Positions 10,755 to 20,983 of a stretch of DNA of 64,000 nt are shown piece after piece. Source of the stretch: Chlorokybus atmophyticus. Lineage: Eukaryota > Streptophyta > Chlorokybophyceae > Chlorokybales > Chlorokybaceae. The DNA lies in assembly GCA_009103225.1 (NCBI GenBank), contig RHPI01000818.1, positions 408,906 to 472,905 of the forward strand, read 5' to 3'. A program made the position numbers and the translations under genes. The first letter of the stretch is position 1. Every line of letters begins with the position of its first letter. The notes under the pieces are model-generated. The model was not told the origin of the DNA, searched no databases, and saw only the letters and a program-made list of their open reading frames with translations.

Positions 10755-11834
10755 GAAATTCTAATAAGAATATGTATAACATAAAACCCAACCCTGAATG
10801 TGCGCATTTGGGCGCATGCAGTGCGTTTAGCGTTAAGTACGGTATAATACTTGTATTAAAATCTGGGGGGCGGCGCATTGTACAGCTAGGCTAATGACAA
10901 CACACTCACCACCGACCCTGTTAGCCACGCACGCATACAAGCACGCTTATCACCTGAACGCAGCATGTTGGCAGGTGGTTAATGTCAAACACAATCCTCA
11001 GCAATCGCAGCAGCAGCCAAACACAGTCAACGACAGCCAGTGTGTACCGTACTGCTGTAAATTATTAGTCATGACGGCCTTCTGAACCTTTGGTTTGTTT
11101 TTCGTCACTGGCCCCAGTAGCCGTCACTTTGCGTTAATCTGGTTTGTAAGTATTTGTCAACAGCACGGGGAAATGCGTGGTACTGTACGGTACATGCAAT
11201 ATTTTTATTATAATGCAATGAATACAGTAATAGGCAGGGTAGTTTTCATGCAAACCCTAACTTAGAGTTTGCCGTTGTTTGTCGCGACTGCTGAACTATA
11301 TAGGTATTTGTTTTTTGTCACTCCCACTTAGGCAATTTATATAAAAGAAGAGTCTAATACTCGTCCGTGAGGCTCGTTCTGTGCCTCACATTTGCTGTGC
11401 AATATATCGCGTATTTTTAACTGCACTACTTTGTAGCTCGTGCTGGGGTTAGAAATTCTTTGATAATATATGAATATTCGGGCTGCTCTGACATGTATTT
11501 CCTTCCTTTCTAACTGACATTGACGGTAGCAGTGAGAGCTACCGCAATACATGTCAGAGCAGGGGAGGGGGGCATGGGTGTGTCAGAAGGAGAAATCTGG
11601 CGTGAAGCAGTGGTTGTGTGTATTTGTATTGTGTGCTTAGGTGTGTGGTTGCATAATTGCCGTAATTGCCTGTTATATTGACACTGAAAAAGACAACAAA
11701 ACAAGCAATTGCGCATGCTTGGGTCTTTATAAATGAATAACATTAAAGTATACAAGGGCCCGAGGGCCGAGATAATTGTAGTGAAAACGTGCAAATTATA
11801 AAGAGTCTAAACACAAGTAAAATTCCAACTTGGT
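10755..11834. other. No recognisable gene
   Basis: AT-leaning intergenic sequence. Small inverted repeats occur, such as GGTAGC...GCTACC near 11524-11542, but there is no coding signal I can support. Confidence 0.45.
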
Positions 11835-12355
11835 TGTAACGGGAAGGTACATTAAATTACCACAATCCGACCATAAAAGCACCAAGTCTGTTATGGTCGA
11901 GTGGGCTGTGACATTGGTCATTGGAGCTTGAGACCCGGGTTCAATTCCTGCCTTGCACACGAATTCCGCGGTCGTTGTTTCTCGATCCAGTAACATCGTA
12001 AATAGTCATGGGTGTCATCATCAATGGGTCGCGACTTGCCTAATGGCAGTCGCGCCGGCGTTAGTCGGCGCGGCAGGACGCGACCTGTTTGTCGATGCGA
12101 CCTGTGGGGCCGGCAGCAGCGTGCTACGCGCACGTAGATCGGTATGGGCCCAAATTGGCCGGTCCTTGGGTGGTGGGGCCGGTGACCGACCCCTGGGATG
12201 ATTCTCCAGCTCATGGGAGCCAGCGGCCGAGGACGTCAGCGTTCTTAAGTGGGGGAATGTAACGGGACGGTATATTGAAATCCCACAAATCGACCATAAA
12301 AGCACTAAGTCTTTTATGGTCGAATTGTGGTAATTTCATGTATTTTCCCGTTACA
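11835..12355. mobile_element. Short inverted-repeat element (MITE-like) with hairpin end
   Basis: The left end (TGTAACGGGAAGGTACATTA...) and the reverse complement of the right end (TGTAACGGGAAAATACATGA...) match over about 45 bp, including CGACCATAAAAG. The right end is itself a 98-bp near-perfect foldback (12258-12355), so the TIR is present three times. No protein is encoded. A tRNA-like Pol III promoter lies inside at 11894-11948. I could not identify a target duplication. It is a small non-autonomous element or a composite of two. Confidence 0.65.
11887..11960 (+). repeat. tRNA-like Pol III promoter (SINE head or tRNA pseudogene)
   Basis: A perfect A box, TGGTCGAGTGG (11894-11904), and a perfect B box, GGTTCAATTCC (11938-11948), start exactly 44 nt apart, as in a tRNA. 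The B-box region folds as a T arm with four of five stem pairs. I could not form a convincing acceptor stem, so I read it as tRNA-derived rather than a working tRNA gene. Confidence 0.6.
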
Positions 12356-12860
12356 TTAGTAGTACTCACCAAAGGCATCACGAGCTTATGGTTTAGGAGT
12401 AGAGCTAACATGGGTGTCCGTGGGAGAGGTGGGAGGAAACAGTGTTGGAGGAAACAGTGTTGGAGGGTTGACCTGATGTCACAAGTGCCAATTTGAAGCA
12501 AAGCCATCAAACCGCTGATTGGAGGGTGGATGCCGAGCAGCAGCAGCAGCAGCATGAGGCGAGGAATGGTATGACGTATCTGGTAGGAATGTAAAGGAGG
12601 CCTCTGGGAGGGCTGGAGACGAACAGAAGAGCGAGTAGCAGCAACACGAGTAACACGAGTAAAGCATGTGCGCGTACGCGTGCGGCTAAAGACAAAAAAA
12701 GTAGTTAATAAAAGTAAATAGCAGCAGCAATGGCAACGATGCACGTGCGCGCATGCGTACATGTGTCGACTCACATGGGAATAGAAGTTCCTCGAGCGTG
12801 TGATTGCAGTGCTGGGAGCAAAACAATGGCACAGACCCTGCAGCACACCGCCTGACGTTC
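12356..12860. other. No recognisable gene
   Basis: A short AGC-repeat run (about 12537-12555) and a duplicated GGAGGAAACAGTGTT at 12431-12465 are the only structure. The minus-strand frame here is leucine/cysteine-rich and unconvincing. Confidence 0.4.
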
Positions 12861-13140
12861 AAAGACCATAAATGGTTCGTGCCGCCGGACCGGGATTATC
12901 CCCTGCTAAATGAAATTGACGGACCATATATGGTCCATTTTCCATCAACAGTCGGAGCATGTATGGTCCAGATTTCACGCCATAGGTCCCCATGTCCCTT
13001 GGTACGCACCAATCAAAGTCCGGCCGATTGCTGTTGCGTTAGGACCAAGTATGGTTTGGCCAGCGGACTAGGGACCAAGTCGTATCATCAACAGATTCAG
13101 ACATTACAAACCCGGCCTGCGGACCTTGGACCGAATTGGA
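12860..13140. repeat. Cluster of GGACC/GGTCC dyads
   Basis: Repeated short motifs of the form GGACCATA...TATGGTCC occur here, including the perfect 16-bp palindrome GGACCATATATGGTCC at 12921-12936. The same motif class clusters at 25080-25390 and 50455-50810. Confidence 0.6.
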
Positions 13141-13249
13141 ATGCAATTGCAGCGAAAGTTGAGTCTTCTATAGTGGGGGGCACCGGCCACCCGGGACTTG
13201 CGGCGCACGAGGCCGCGTTGAACCCCGCGGCGTTAGTGAAATGATTAGG

Positions 13250-13330
13250 CAAGAACACGCATTGGGTCGGGTTCGACCTCATGACCTTTAGAGCACAAAG
13301 ACGACGCCTCAACCACTAAGCCACAAGTGC
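13250..13330 (-). repeat. tRNA-derived SINE head
   Basis: On the minus strand an A box, TGGCTTAGTGG (13323-13313), is followed exactly 44 nt later by a degenerate B box, AGGTCGAACCC (13279-13269). The text between reads like a D arm and anticodon arm. Flanking sequence does not close an acceptor stem. The body of the repeat probably extends leftward, but its end is not clear. Confidence 0.55.
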
Positions 13331-13344
13331 ACGTATTGGTAGGG

Positions 13345-13840
13345 ACATTTGAGTTCTTAGGTTATAAACTTTATGACAATGTGCCGACAGCCGCTTGACA
13401 ACTGTCGGTCGGCGGCGGTAATTGCTGATAGACAGTCGGCGATTATCACTACAATAGGCTTATAAATGCATACCTTTGGTAGGCCCATTGACTGCGCCTA
13501 TACATTTATAAGCAGTTATGAATTTTACCAATATCAGTATACGGACGATGAATGGCATAGGGACAGCCGCAACTCGGCGGCTGTCAACTATCAATCGTCT
13601 ATTACATTAATCTGAAACGCAATGAACAACACCAGTGTGTCCGTACCCAAGCACCGCACAACGGCTGTCAATACGCCGGTATATCCATCTAAGCTCTTTT
13701 AACGATATAGTTAGTAACCTTGCTATGGGTTCAACCGCTAAACGACAAGTTGTCATTCAAAAATGCCCGACATTGGGGCAAATTTGCGGCTGTCAACGAA
13801 ACTAGCGGTGCGGCTGTTTGGGCGACAGATCGAACGGCCG
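13345..13840. repeat. Dispersed repeat with GACAGCCGC / GCGGCTGTC motifs, copy 1
   Basis: Five or more occurrences of GACAGCCGC or its complement lie here, after a TTTGAGT...TATAAACTT leader at 13355-13381. The same leader and motifs recur at 24090-24620 in the same orientation. No coding. Confidence 0.5.
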
Positions 13841-14019
13841 ATACCTATTGACGCCTAACCAATGAGAGGCAGGCAGGCCGCGCAGCCTGGGAGTCGCGGG
13901 TGCCGTATGTAACTGGGCCGTCGTGCGTGGTGCGCGTGTGATGTGTCTGGGTGCACTATGCCGGCCGGCCCAGTCACAACAAATCTCGCCGAATGATACG
14001 CGACGCGCGGCTTTGCAGC

Positions 14020-14244
14020 ACAGCATATGGCGTCACTTGATCATATATCGTATGATGTGCTAGCATACGACATCATATGTCGCGATATGCTCAACAGCAT
14101 ATGTTGGATATCACACATATGGTATCCTGCGTGGAATGCGCTGCAGTTCAGGTCAATCAAACATGATTTTCGGTTCCGTCATATCAACTGAGGTTATCCG
14201 TCACATTTTAACTGAACTCTGCCAATCAAACACTTACGACATGC
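14020..14244. repeat. CATATG/ATATCG-rich sequence flanking the RING element
   Basis: Dense in short palindromes (CATATG, TCATATGA-like). This may be a degenerate relative of the adjacent terminal inverted repeat. No coding seen. Confidence 0.4.
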
Positions 14245-16928
14245 CATGCGACATCGCACCATATCGTTCCATATTATAACATGTGTTGTCACAACCGAAA
14301 TATGCCGGCATATGATGTCATATGACGTAATATGGCGCGGCGTCGCTGGACATCGTGAGTTCCCTGTGCAACATGTTAACAGAGATTCAGTCAAACTGTG
14401 GTTCGTGCGTAATGTGTCCTGCGTATGATGGGATATCATACGCGCCCGGGCGATATGATCGATGACTACCACGGCCCGGAAACCAAGTCGCATGCAAGCT
14501 CTTGGACAGCAGTGACGCCAAGATTGTCGAGCTTAGCGGCCGCGTTGTTCGTTTGTGCATTGCGTCGTCTTCTTTCTCAGCGTCCATGGCGGGTTCTCGG
14601 CGTGTTGCCACCTTCGGAAATTACTTCGTCCGTTGCATCTATGGCTGCAACCTCACGGGCCTACAAAAAGGCTGGATCGCCAGAGTGGGAGTGCAAAATT
14701 TCAGGTCTCACCTTACTAGCAGTGTTCACAAGGACGCCTTCAATGCATTAACACGCCAACAGCAAGACGACTTGCTGAAGTACTGGTTGGATCTGGTGAG
14801 TCCTGCATGGTAGCATGCATTGTGCATGTTTGAATAGTAAACTGTTCCATAGCTTGAGAGTTTAACAATCCCAATGTCACTGTCAATTTACTTTGAGTGC
14901 ATGTTGTTGTTTGCATGATGGCACATGGGATGGACTTATGTGGGATTGTAATCATCTATGTACTTGTTGCCACTTAGGGTCGGGCTGCAGTGGCACGACA
15001 CAACTTCAATCCTACTGTGGGTGCCTTTATGCCAGTTGCTGGAACGTGGCCTTTGCAGCAACCAACCCCCCTGCCACCGTCGCTGCATGATGTTCTGCAC
15101 CCTGTCGAAATCTTATACGATCCTAATCTTATTGAAGACTCCAATGCCAGTGCCTTGACGGTGCCCACAGGTATGTGAGTGCTTCGTGGTGACAGTAACG
15201 GTTTCATTGAATGCATGTATCCCAACAGGTCTTCGTGTGACTCCGTCTAAGCGCCGTAGGAACTTGTCTATGGCGCCTGATACTGATACTCCCACCACAT
15301 CTTATGTCACTGACGCTGAAACAGGTGATTAATGTCATCGTTGCAGAGGTTCCCACCTGATCCGTGAACTATATGAACGCAGAGGAAGCAATGCCGCGGT
15401 TGCCAACTCACCAATTTACACCTGAGCTTATGCGTGCTACTATCGACACCTTCAGTGGCCACCTGACTCGTGAAGTACAAAACAACGCTCGTCTACAAAA
15501 CGAAAGTAAGGGAAATTGTGGCATTGTTTTGACACACACCAATGATGGCATTGTTGGCAGATTTCAAACTAGTTGACGAGAACACAGTCCTTCGCAAGCG
15601 TAACCTGAAACAAGCAGAGCAGCTACGCCGCAACCAGACACAGTCTGATCCCCAGATCGCTGCAAAGCTGTTGAAAATGATCTGTGAAATCAATGGTCTG
15701 CGTGCAGGCCATGCTGCTGCAGAACAACGCTCTGCTGACCTGGAGCGTGCATTACACGAAGAGCGTGCTGAGCACGTTAAAATGACAGAAAGTGTCAAAA
15801 ACGCAGACGCAGCAAGCATCGTGGGTTGACGCAAGCAGCTGACAGAAGTTCAGCGCAGGGCCACACAGTTGCAGCAACACAATGAGCGTAATGATGCAAG
15901 ATTGGCGCGCCTGCAATGCCAGATTGGAGAAGCCAACCAGACAATTGCTGCACAAAAAAAGAAGGTGTGTGTTGCTGCACTGTTAGATTTTCCAGCAACT
16001 GACTTTCTGTTGTAGATCTCAGAGTTGACAAGCGTCCTGCGTCTTCAAACGGCAAACTGGCGATTTCGTGAGCGTGTTCCACCCAATGGCGTGCAGTTCG
16101 AGAGCTTCCAGCAGGAATTGGAAGTCACCAGAAAGGAGTTGGACAGCTTGGCAAAATACATGTTGAAAGAGATCGACCTTGACGGACAGGTACTGAACAA
16201 TTACAATTATGACAATTATCAACAAATGCAACACTTTGGTGTTCATTGGTTGGTGTGCCAGGTATCGCTCCTCAATCGCAGAGATGTTAAAAGGCAGCTG
16301 CAACTGCAACTATACCAAACACTCTGGGAGAAGCTTTGTACCTACCTCTGCACAGTTGCCCCGTTGCTGCGTGAAGCAGCAACAACCGAAGAAATGCAGC
16401 AACATGTGCGCCAGGACTACAAGGGCAAGCGCGTGGTAGACAGTGAAGACAACACATGCGGGATCTGTTGCGAGCAGAAGCCAGTGGAAGTGTTGTTACC
16501 AATGCCATGTTGCGGAGCTACACTGTGCCGTCAGTGCTTGAAGAAGCTGCGCACAGGATCTCACCCTCAAGTTGAGTGTCCTTTCTGCCGCCGCTTTCAA
16601 CTTATTTTTATGCAGCGCCCACCACGTGGTGCAGAGCTCCCCGATTTCCCTGTATATGAACTCAGCAGCAGTGACGATGATGAGGATGTTGACACACACA
16701 ATACCGGTGCTGCTGGCGCTGGGCCTTCGCAGCCACCCCCCCCTGAGTAGACCTGTATCATGGAACCCGTTTAGCTCGTGTGTTAACATGACGCACAGGG
16801 AACTCACAATGTCCATTGACGTCGCGCGACATTCTGCCATATCTTGCTATATGACATCATATGTTGGCATATCAATCGCTGTGACACCATATGTTATGAT
16901 ATGGAATGGTATGGGGCAGTGTCGCATG
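14245..16928 (+). mobile_element. DNA element with ~140-bp terminal inverted repeats carrying a RING gene
   Basis: The left arm (14245 to about 14385) and the reverse complement of the right arm (16928 to about 16785) align through CATGCGACA, ATAACAT, TGTCACA, GCATATGATGTCATAT, GTGAGTTCCCTGTG and CATGTTAACA. The two copies are roughly 70-75% alike by eye. The enclosed DNA is filled by one seven-exon gene and encodes no transposase I recognise. I found no clear target duplication, although both flanks start ACGA. It could be a MULE-like non-autonomous element that captured a gene, or an element whose own protein is this RING protein. Confidence 0.7.
14586..16750 (+). pseudogene. Zinc-finger / coiled-coil / RING-type protein gene, 7 exons, two in-frame TGA
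   Basis: Exons 14586-14795, 14978-15170, 15229-15324, 15347-15505, 15561-15964, 16016-16189 and 16262-16750 join with GT-AG borders in consistent phase to 575 codons. The first ~70 residues carry a C-x3-C...H-x4-H-like finger resembling DNA-binding transposon fingers. The middle is proline/threonine-rich, then a long charged coiled coil. The C-terminus is a RING-like domain (CGICC...MPCCGATLCRQC...CPFCRR) in which the usual His ligand is not seen, followed by an acidic tail. RING domains commonly recruit E2 ubiquitin-conjugating enzymes. TGA codons at 15358-15360 and 15827-15829 interrupt the frame, both where CGA (Arg) would fit. The gene nearly fills the inverted-repeat element. The protein family is unknown to me. 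Confidence 0.7.
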
Positions 16929-17050
16929 ACGAGTTCTTGCATACGTAGCATACGTACATTTATGAAGCTCACCACCAATATGCACCCATTGATTATATCG
17001 ACACCAAAGCATGGTGTCACACAAACTGTCCAACACACATGGTGACCTAC

Positions 17051-18542
17051 TCAAACAACAGCTAGTTTCACTCTTCTCTTTTTCTTATTGCCAAAACCGC
17101 TACCACTACGTCGGCGCGCCCAAAATGCTTTGAACCTCGCTGGGTTGCCTTCATCCATATTGTAACCTTTGCACCCTCGAGAGTCGTATTGGGCGATATA
17201 CATAGCTTCTAACCAATCTATTCGCGCCTTGCAATGTCCTTTATCTAATACTTCCAACTGCACTTGCTCTTCAAAAGGTTTACTGCTATCTAAGTCAGGC
17301 AACATTTTCTTAGGCGGGTGTCTACGATGTTCCTTATAACGTCGACCTGGGTGGTTACTTTGACCGATATATACTTTCTGTGTTGCCACATGCGTCAACT
17401 TGTAGATAAACTTCACACCTGTGTTTATGGGTTGCGCACGTTTTTTGAGTTACGTGCAGAGGCGCGAATGTTGGTGTTGGCATTGATGCTGTTTCTTGCT
17501 GCCAAGGATCGCAGGATCATCTGGACCTCATCGTTTACCTGCAAAGAACAATGGTACCATGAATGATGCAGTACACATCCGAGATTGATGTTGAATATGG
17601 AACATATATGCGTAGCGAAGTAGAAGCAAGGAAACAGACCACGGGTACAGGATATGAACAAAGGGAGCCAATGCAACAACAGAAGTGTAACAAAAGATGG
17701 AGCGACTGCATGGGTTCTGGCTTGATGTGCCCATTGTTGTTGAACTCTGCTACGCAACCATAGCATTCTCACGCATCGCGACTAATCTTGGCAAGCACAG
17801 TAATCCCATCATCAACTTGGATAACCACACACCTCATTGGCAGCAACATTTGCTACTGGAGCTTCCCTTGGGTCTGCTTTGTTGATTTGCTCAATGATTT
17901 TTTCTGCCTTTCCTTGCGACATGAAACGCGCTGTCTCCCAGTTGCAAACTTTGCGAATGTGAACCAGCTCGAACACCTGTGAAACATCTGTTAACTACAG
18001 GTATTTGGCCAATGACCCAGTGTCACATTGATACATACCTGATTAGCGTAAATTGGCTCTGCATTATCAGGAAGCTCCGGGTTGTCCTTGCGCATCAGAG
18101 TGTCCCACAGCTTGTAAGCTACTTGGCGCTTCAGGTCATCAGCAATGTCGATGCCGAGCTTCCTGAGGTAGTAGATGCATGTTCCTACACATACTTGCAT
18201 CAGTTAACACATGCACCACAGTGTGTCAGTGTACATTTTCCGCTTCTCACCAGTTGCAATAGAGTCCCCATGGTTTATGCGAAACTCTTGAGCTCTCTCT
18301 TTGGCAGGGCGAATTAACTTATCGGCCTCTGGCTTGGTGAATAGCCCCTCAAGCTTGTCGGGAGTGATTCCTGCTGAGTCACATGCTACCAGTTGTTTCG
18401 CTGTCAGCGGACGACCAGGCGCATCACCTCCAGAGCTACTGGTACGTAGACTCTTAGAGCCAGGTTCGTCATTGGAAATTTGAGCGTGGAGCCTCTCGAA
18501 CAGGTCTTTTCCGTTAAAGTCCATGCTGTCAACCAGGTGCAT
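17051..18542 (-). CDS. GIY-YIG endonuclease-domain protein, 5 exons
   Basis: Minus-strand exons 18542-18251, 18184-18039, 17976-17833, 17538-17454 and 17418-17051 join with GT-AG borders and matching phases into 345 codons with no stop. The C-terminal ~120 residues form a GIY-YIG-like nuclease domain: FIYKLTHVATQKVYIGQS at its start (the GIY and YIG positions), then GRRYKEHRR, a later EAMYIAQYDSRGCKGYN segment and a basic tail. Such domains nick DNA using a conserved Tyr, Arg and Glu. The N-terminal two thirds are helical and I do not recognise them. The last intron is only 35 nt. The gene sits between the RING element and the Helitron, and could belong to either or be independent. The start ATG at 18542 is the first in frame, but an upstream exon is possible. 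Confidence 0.65.
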
Positions 18543-18959
18543 TGTCAATGTAACGCTCGCCAACTAATGACTCACAGGTTCGAGATCAAACAGAGGCCAA
18601 CTGAGCCACGTTGTTACCTGTGTCTGGCTGAGGTGACAGTTTCCGACGATGGGCAGGTGTCTGAGGCAGGTGATGCGACAGGCATGTATGCACAGTGCCC
18701 TGCGACTTGATGTTTCAACTGGTGTACATTTACAGCAGCGCTAGATATATTGCCAATGTATATCTGCGTGGCAAGGAAAAGGGTCTGTGTCGGCAGAACA
18801 CCACGTGCTAAGCCATGCCGCCATGCGATTGGTCAGAAGAGTTGATGGGATGGAGGAGATGATTGCATACAAAGCATGGTTGGATGACGGGTGATACGGC
18901 AATCAACTGAATGTGCCATGTCATCAAACCGTACATGCGTACAGTGTGGTCATGAGATG

Positions 18960-19285
18960 CAGTTCATCTTACGCGATATGGTTCCATATCGTCGAACATG
19001 GAACCATATAACGCAATGTTTTGCAACATCGTTCATTCATGCACAAACATCATGCGATATCCGTTGATATCAAACAACGTTGCGCAACAGCGTACTATGA
19101 AGCCTAAAGCAATATCGTCCAACTTGGCAGCATGTAGTGCAATGTTGTGCAACATCGATCTAACATGCTCAAACACTCGCGATATGCGTCGATATCAAAC
19201 AACGTTGCGCAACATCGTATCATATCGCCAAATGATGCAACATTTGTCACACCATTGCGCAACACTAACTGGACTTACCAATTAT
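18960..19285. repeat. ATATGG / GTTGCGCAAC palindrome-rich sequence
   Basis: Repeated blocks of the type GATATCAAACAACGTTGCGCAAC occur near 19067-19089 and 19191-19213, with ATATGGTTCCATAT at 18976-18989. It lies just past the end of the Helitron helicase gene. No coding. Confidence 0.5.
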
Positions 19286-19290
19286 CAACG

Positions 19291-20930
19291 TCAATCCCCA
19301 GGAACGGGCGTCATCTTTTCAGGGCGCGGTAAACGCGTCAACCGTAAATAGGCCCTGTTTGTCACGCGCGACAACGCCACATACCACAATCCAGGAGCAA
19401 AAGCTTCCTGCATGTGGACAACAGTAGTTGATTGCAGCGTCGCACCGTGACACTTGTGCACTGTCATTGCATACGCTAGCTGCAAAGGAAACACAGCTTT
19501 GTAGTACGTTTTGCCTTGAAACGTTGCTGTTTGCTGTATTGTTCGGCGCATCCACATGGAGTCTGCCAAATGGTCAAGTGTAACTTGTATACTGCTCACA
19601 TTACCTTTGTAGTATCTAAACTGCGTCACTGTTCCAAAGACCCATTGGCTACACCATCTTGCAGTGAAACGTTTTCTAAAACCAACACCTTTGCTCCCTT
19701 GGCGACTGAAGGTAATAAGTTGAACTTGGGCTTGTGAATCCGGTCGTATAGCTCGGGCACGTTCACTGCATTAGAAGTAATTTGTATTGGCACAATGGTA
19801 TCGGCTGCAAAACGTTGTCTCACAATCATGCTGTTGAAAGCCAGTGTGTCTTGTACATGTGAACACAATATGGTTGCATCACTTGGTAACTGTTGTAAGT
19901 ACTCCGAAGTGACCAGACAGCCACCTAATGCATCTGCTATCTCTGTTGAACTGGGTATGCCAGAACGAATCTGAATCATGTATTCAGCAAACAGAGGGTC
20001 TGAAGCATGACGCATTGAAAATGTTGCCTACGTAATGGCCACCTCTGTGATGCAGAAATATGGCATTTGTGGCAAACCTGCGATGTGTCTTGGACTTTGT
20101 GTCCACAAACTGCTGGCAGTTGCTTGTGGTCACCAACCAATACAACGCCGATTGTTTGTAGAAATTCTGGTCCATGAACTTGCTGTAAGCGCAGCATCAC
20201 CAAGTCAAACAACCGCGATGTCATCATGGAAAACTCGTCAATAATAAATACTCGACAATGATGTAACAGTTTGTAAGCATCATCCATAGCAGTTACAAAC
20301 CGGAGTTGCTGACCGTTGACAGGTATTGCGAAGTTGGAATGTACAGTTGAAGCTGATGAGCTGAGCCGCAAAGCCGCAGCGCCAGTTGTAGCACTGAGTA
20401 AAACAGGTATCCCAGCAACGCGCAACTTGTGAGTGATGAATTTGGTCAAAAATGTTTTGCCTGTTCCCGGACAACCAGATATCACATGTAAACCAACCGG
20501 TGTTGCAATGATACTACTTGCGGTGCGTTCTTGCTGGCTGGTCAAAGAGAGATTGTTCGCAAACGCAAACTCCTCAACATTCAATGTACCTTGAAACATT
20601 GGCGCCGATACATCTGAGTCCGTTGTCACAGTTGAAGCTGGAGATGAGATGCAGGATTGGATGATGAAGCTGTTGGATACTGCGTAGTAGGTTCTGGTGC
20701 AGTTTGACTGTCTGTCGGACCAGCTGCAGCTATAGACAAGGCATTAATAGCATTATCAGTGGTCTGCATCATGGCATTCATCATATGGTGAATCTTAACA
20801 TCATTGTATAGATGACGTTCGGCATAGCGCGTGACATGTGTCAACAAACTGCGGTTTGTGTTGTTAATGAAACCCCGCAACACACATTCTTCATAGTAAG
20901 TGCGTGATTGGTTGTTCAAAGAAATCAAAT
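19291..20930 (-). pseudogene. Helitron helicase domain (Pif1-like)
   Basis: Pif1-family helicases unwind DNA 5'-3' and form the C-terminal half of Helitron transposases. Three minus-strand frames carry the motifs. 20629-19976 has Walker A (GCPGTGKT), Walker B (IIDEFSMM) and GDHKQLP. 20015-19626 continues with nucleic-acid contact regions. 19629-19291 carries the late motifs (FPLQLAYAMTVHKCHGATL and YVALSRVTN). A linker frame at 20928-20626 joins it to the Rep half. At least three frame changes occur, not obviously introns, so this copy looks defective. A DUF6570-like N-terminus and an OTU or RPA extension were not seen. Confidence 0.9.
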
Positions 20931-20983
20931 CAACTTCAGAGCGAAAAGTAACCCGCTGAAGAAGTAAATTGAAACAAAACCCT

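Noticed and set aside
10482-10784. Poly-proline / poly-arginine frames
   Set aside because: Direct product of the CCG/CCT trinucleotide repeat.
13250-13330. Functional tRNA gene on the minus strand
   Set aside because: The B box is degenerate and no acceptor stem forms. tRNA-derived SINE is the better reading.
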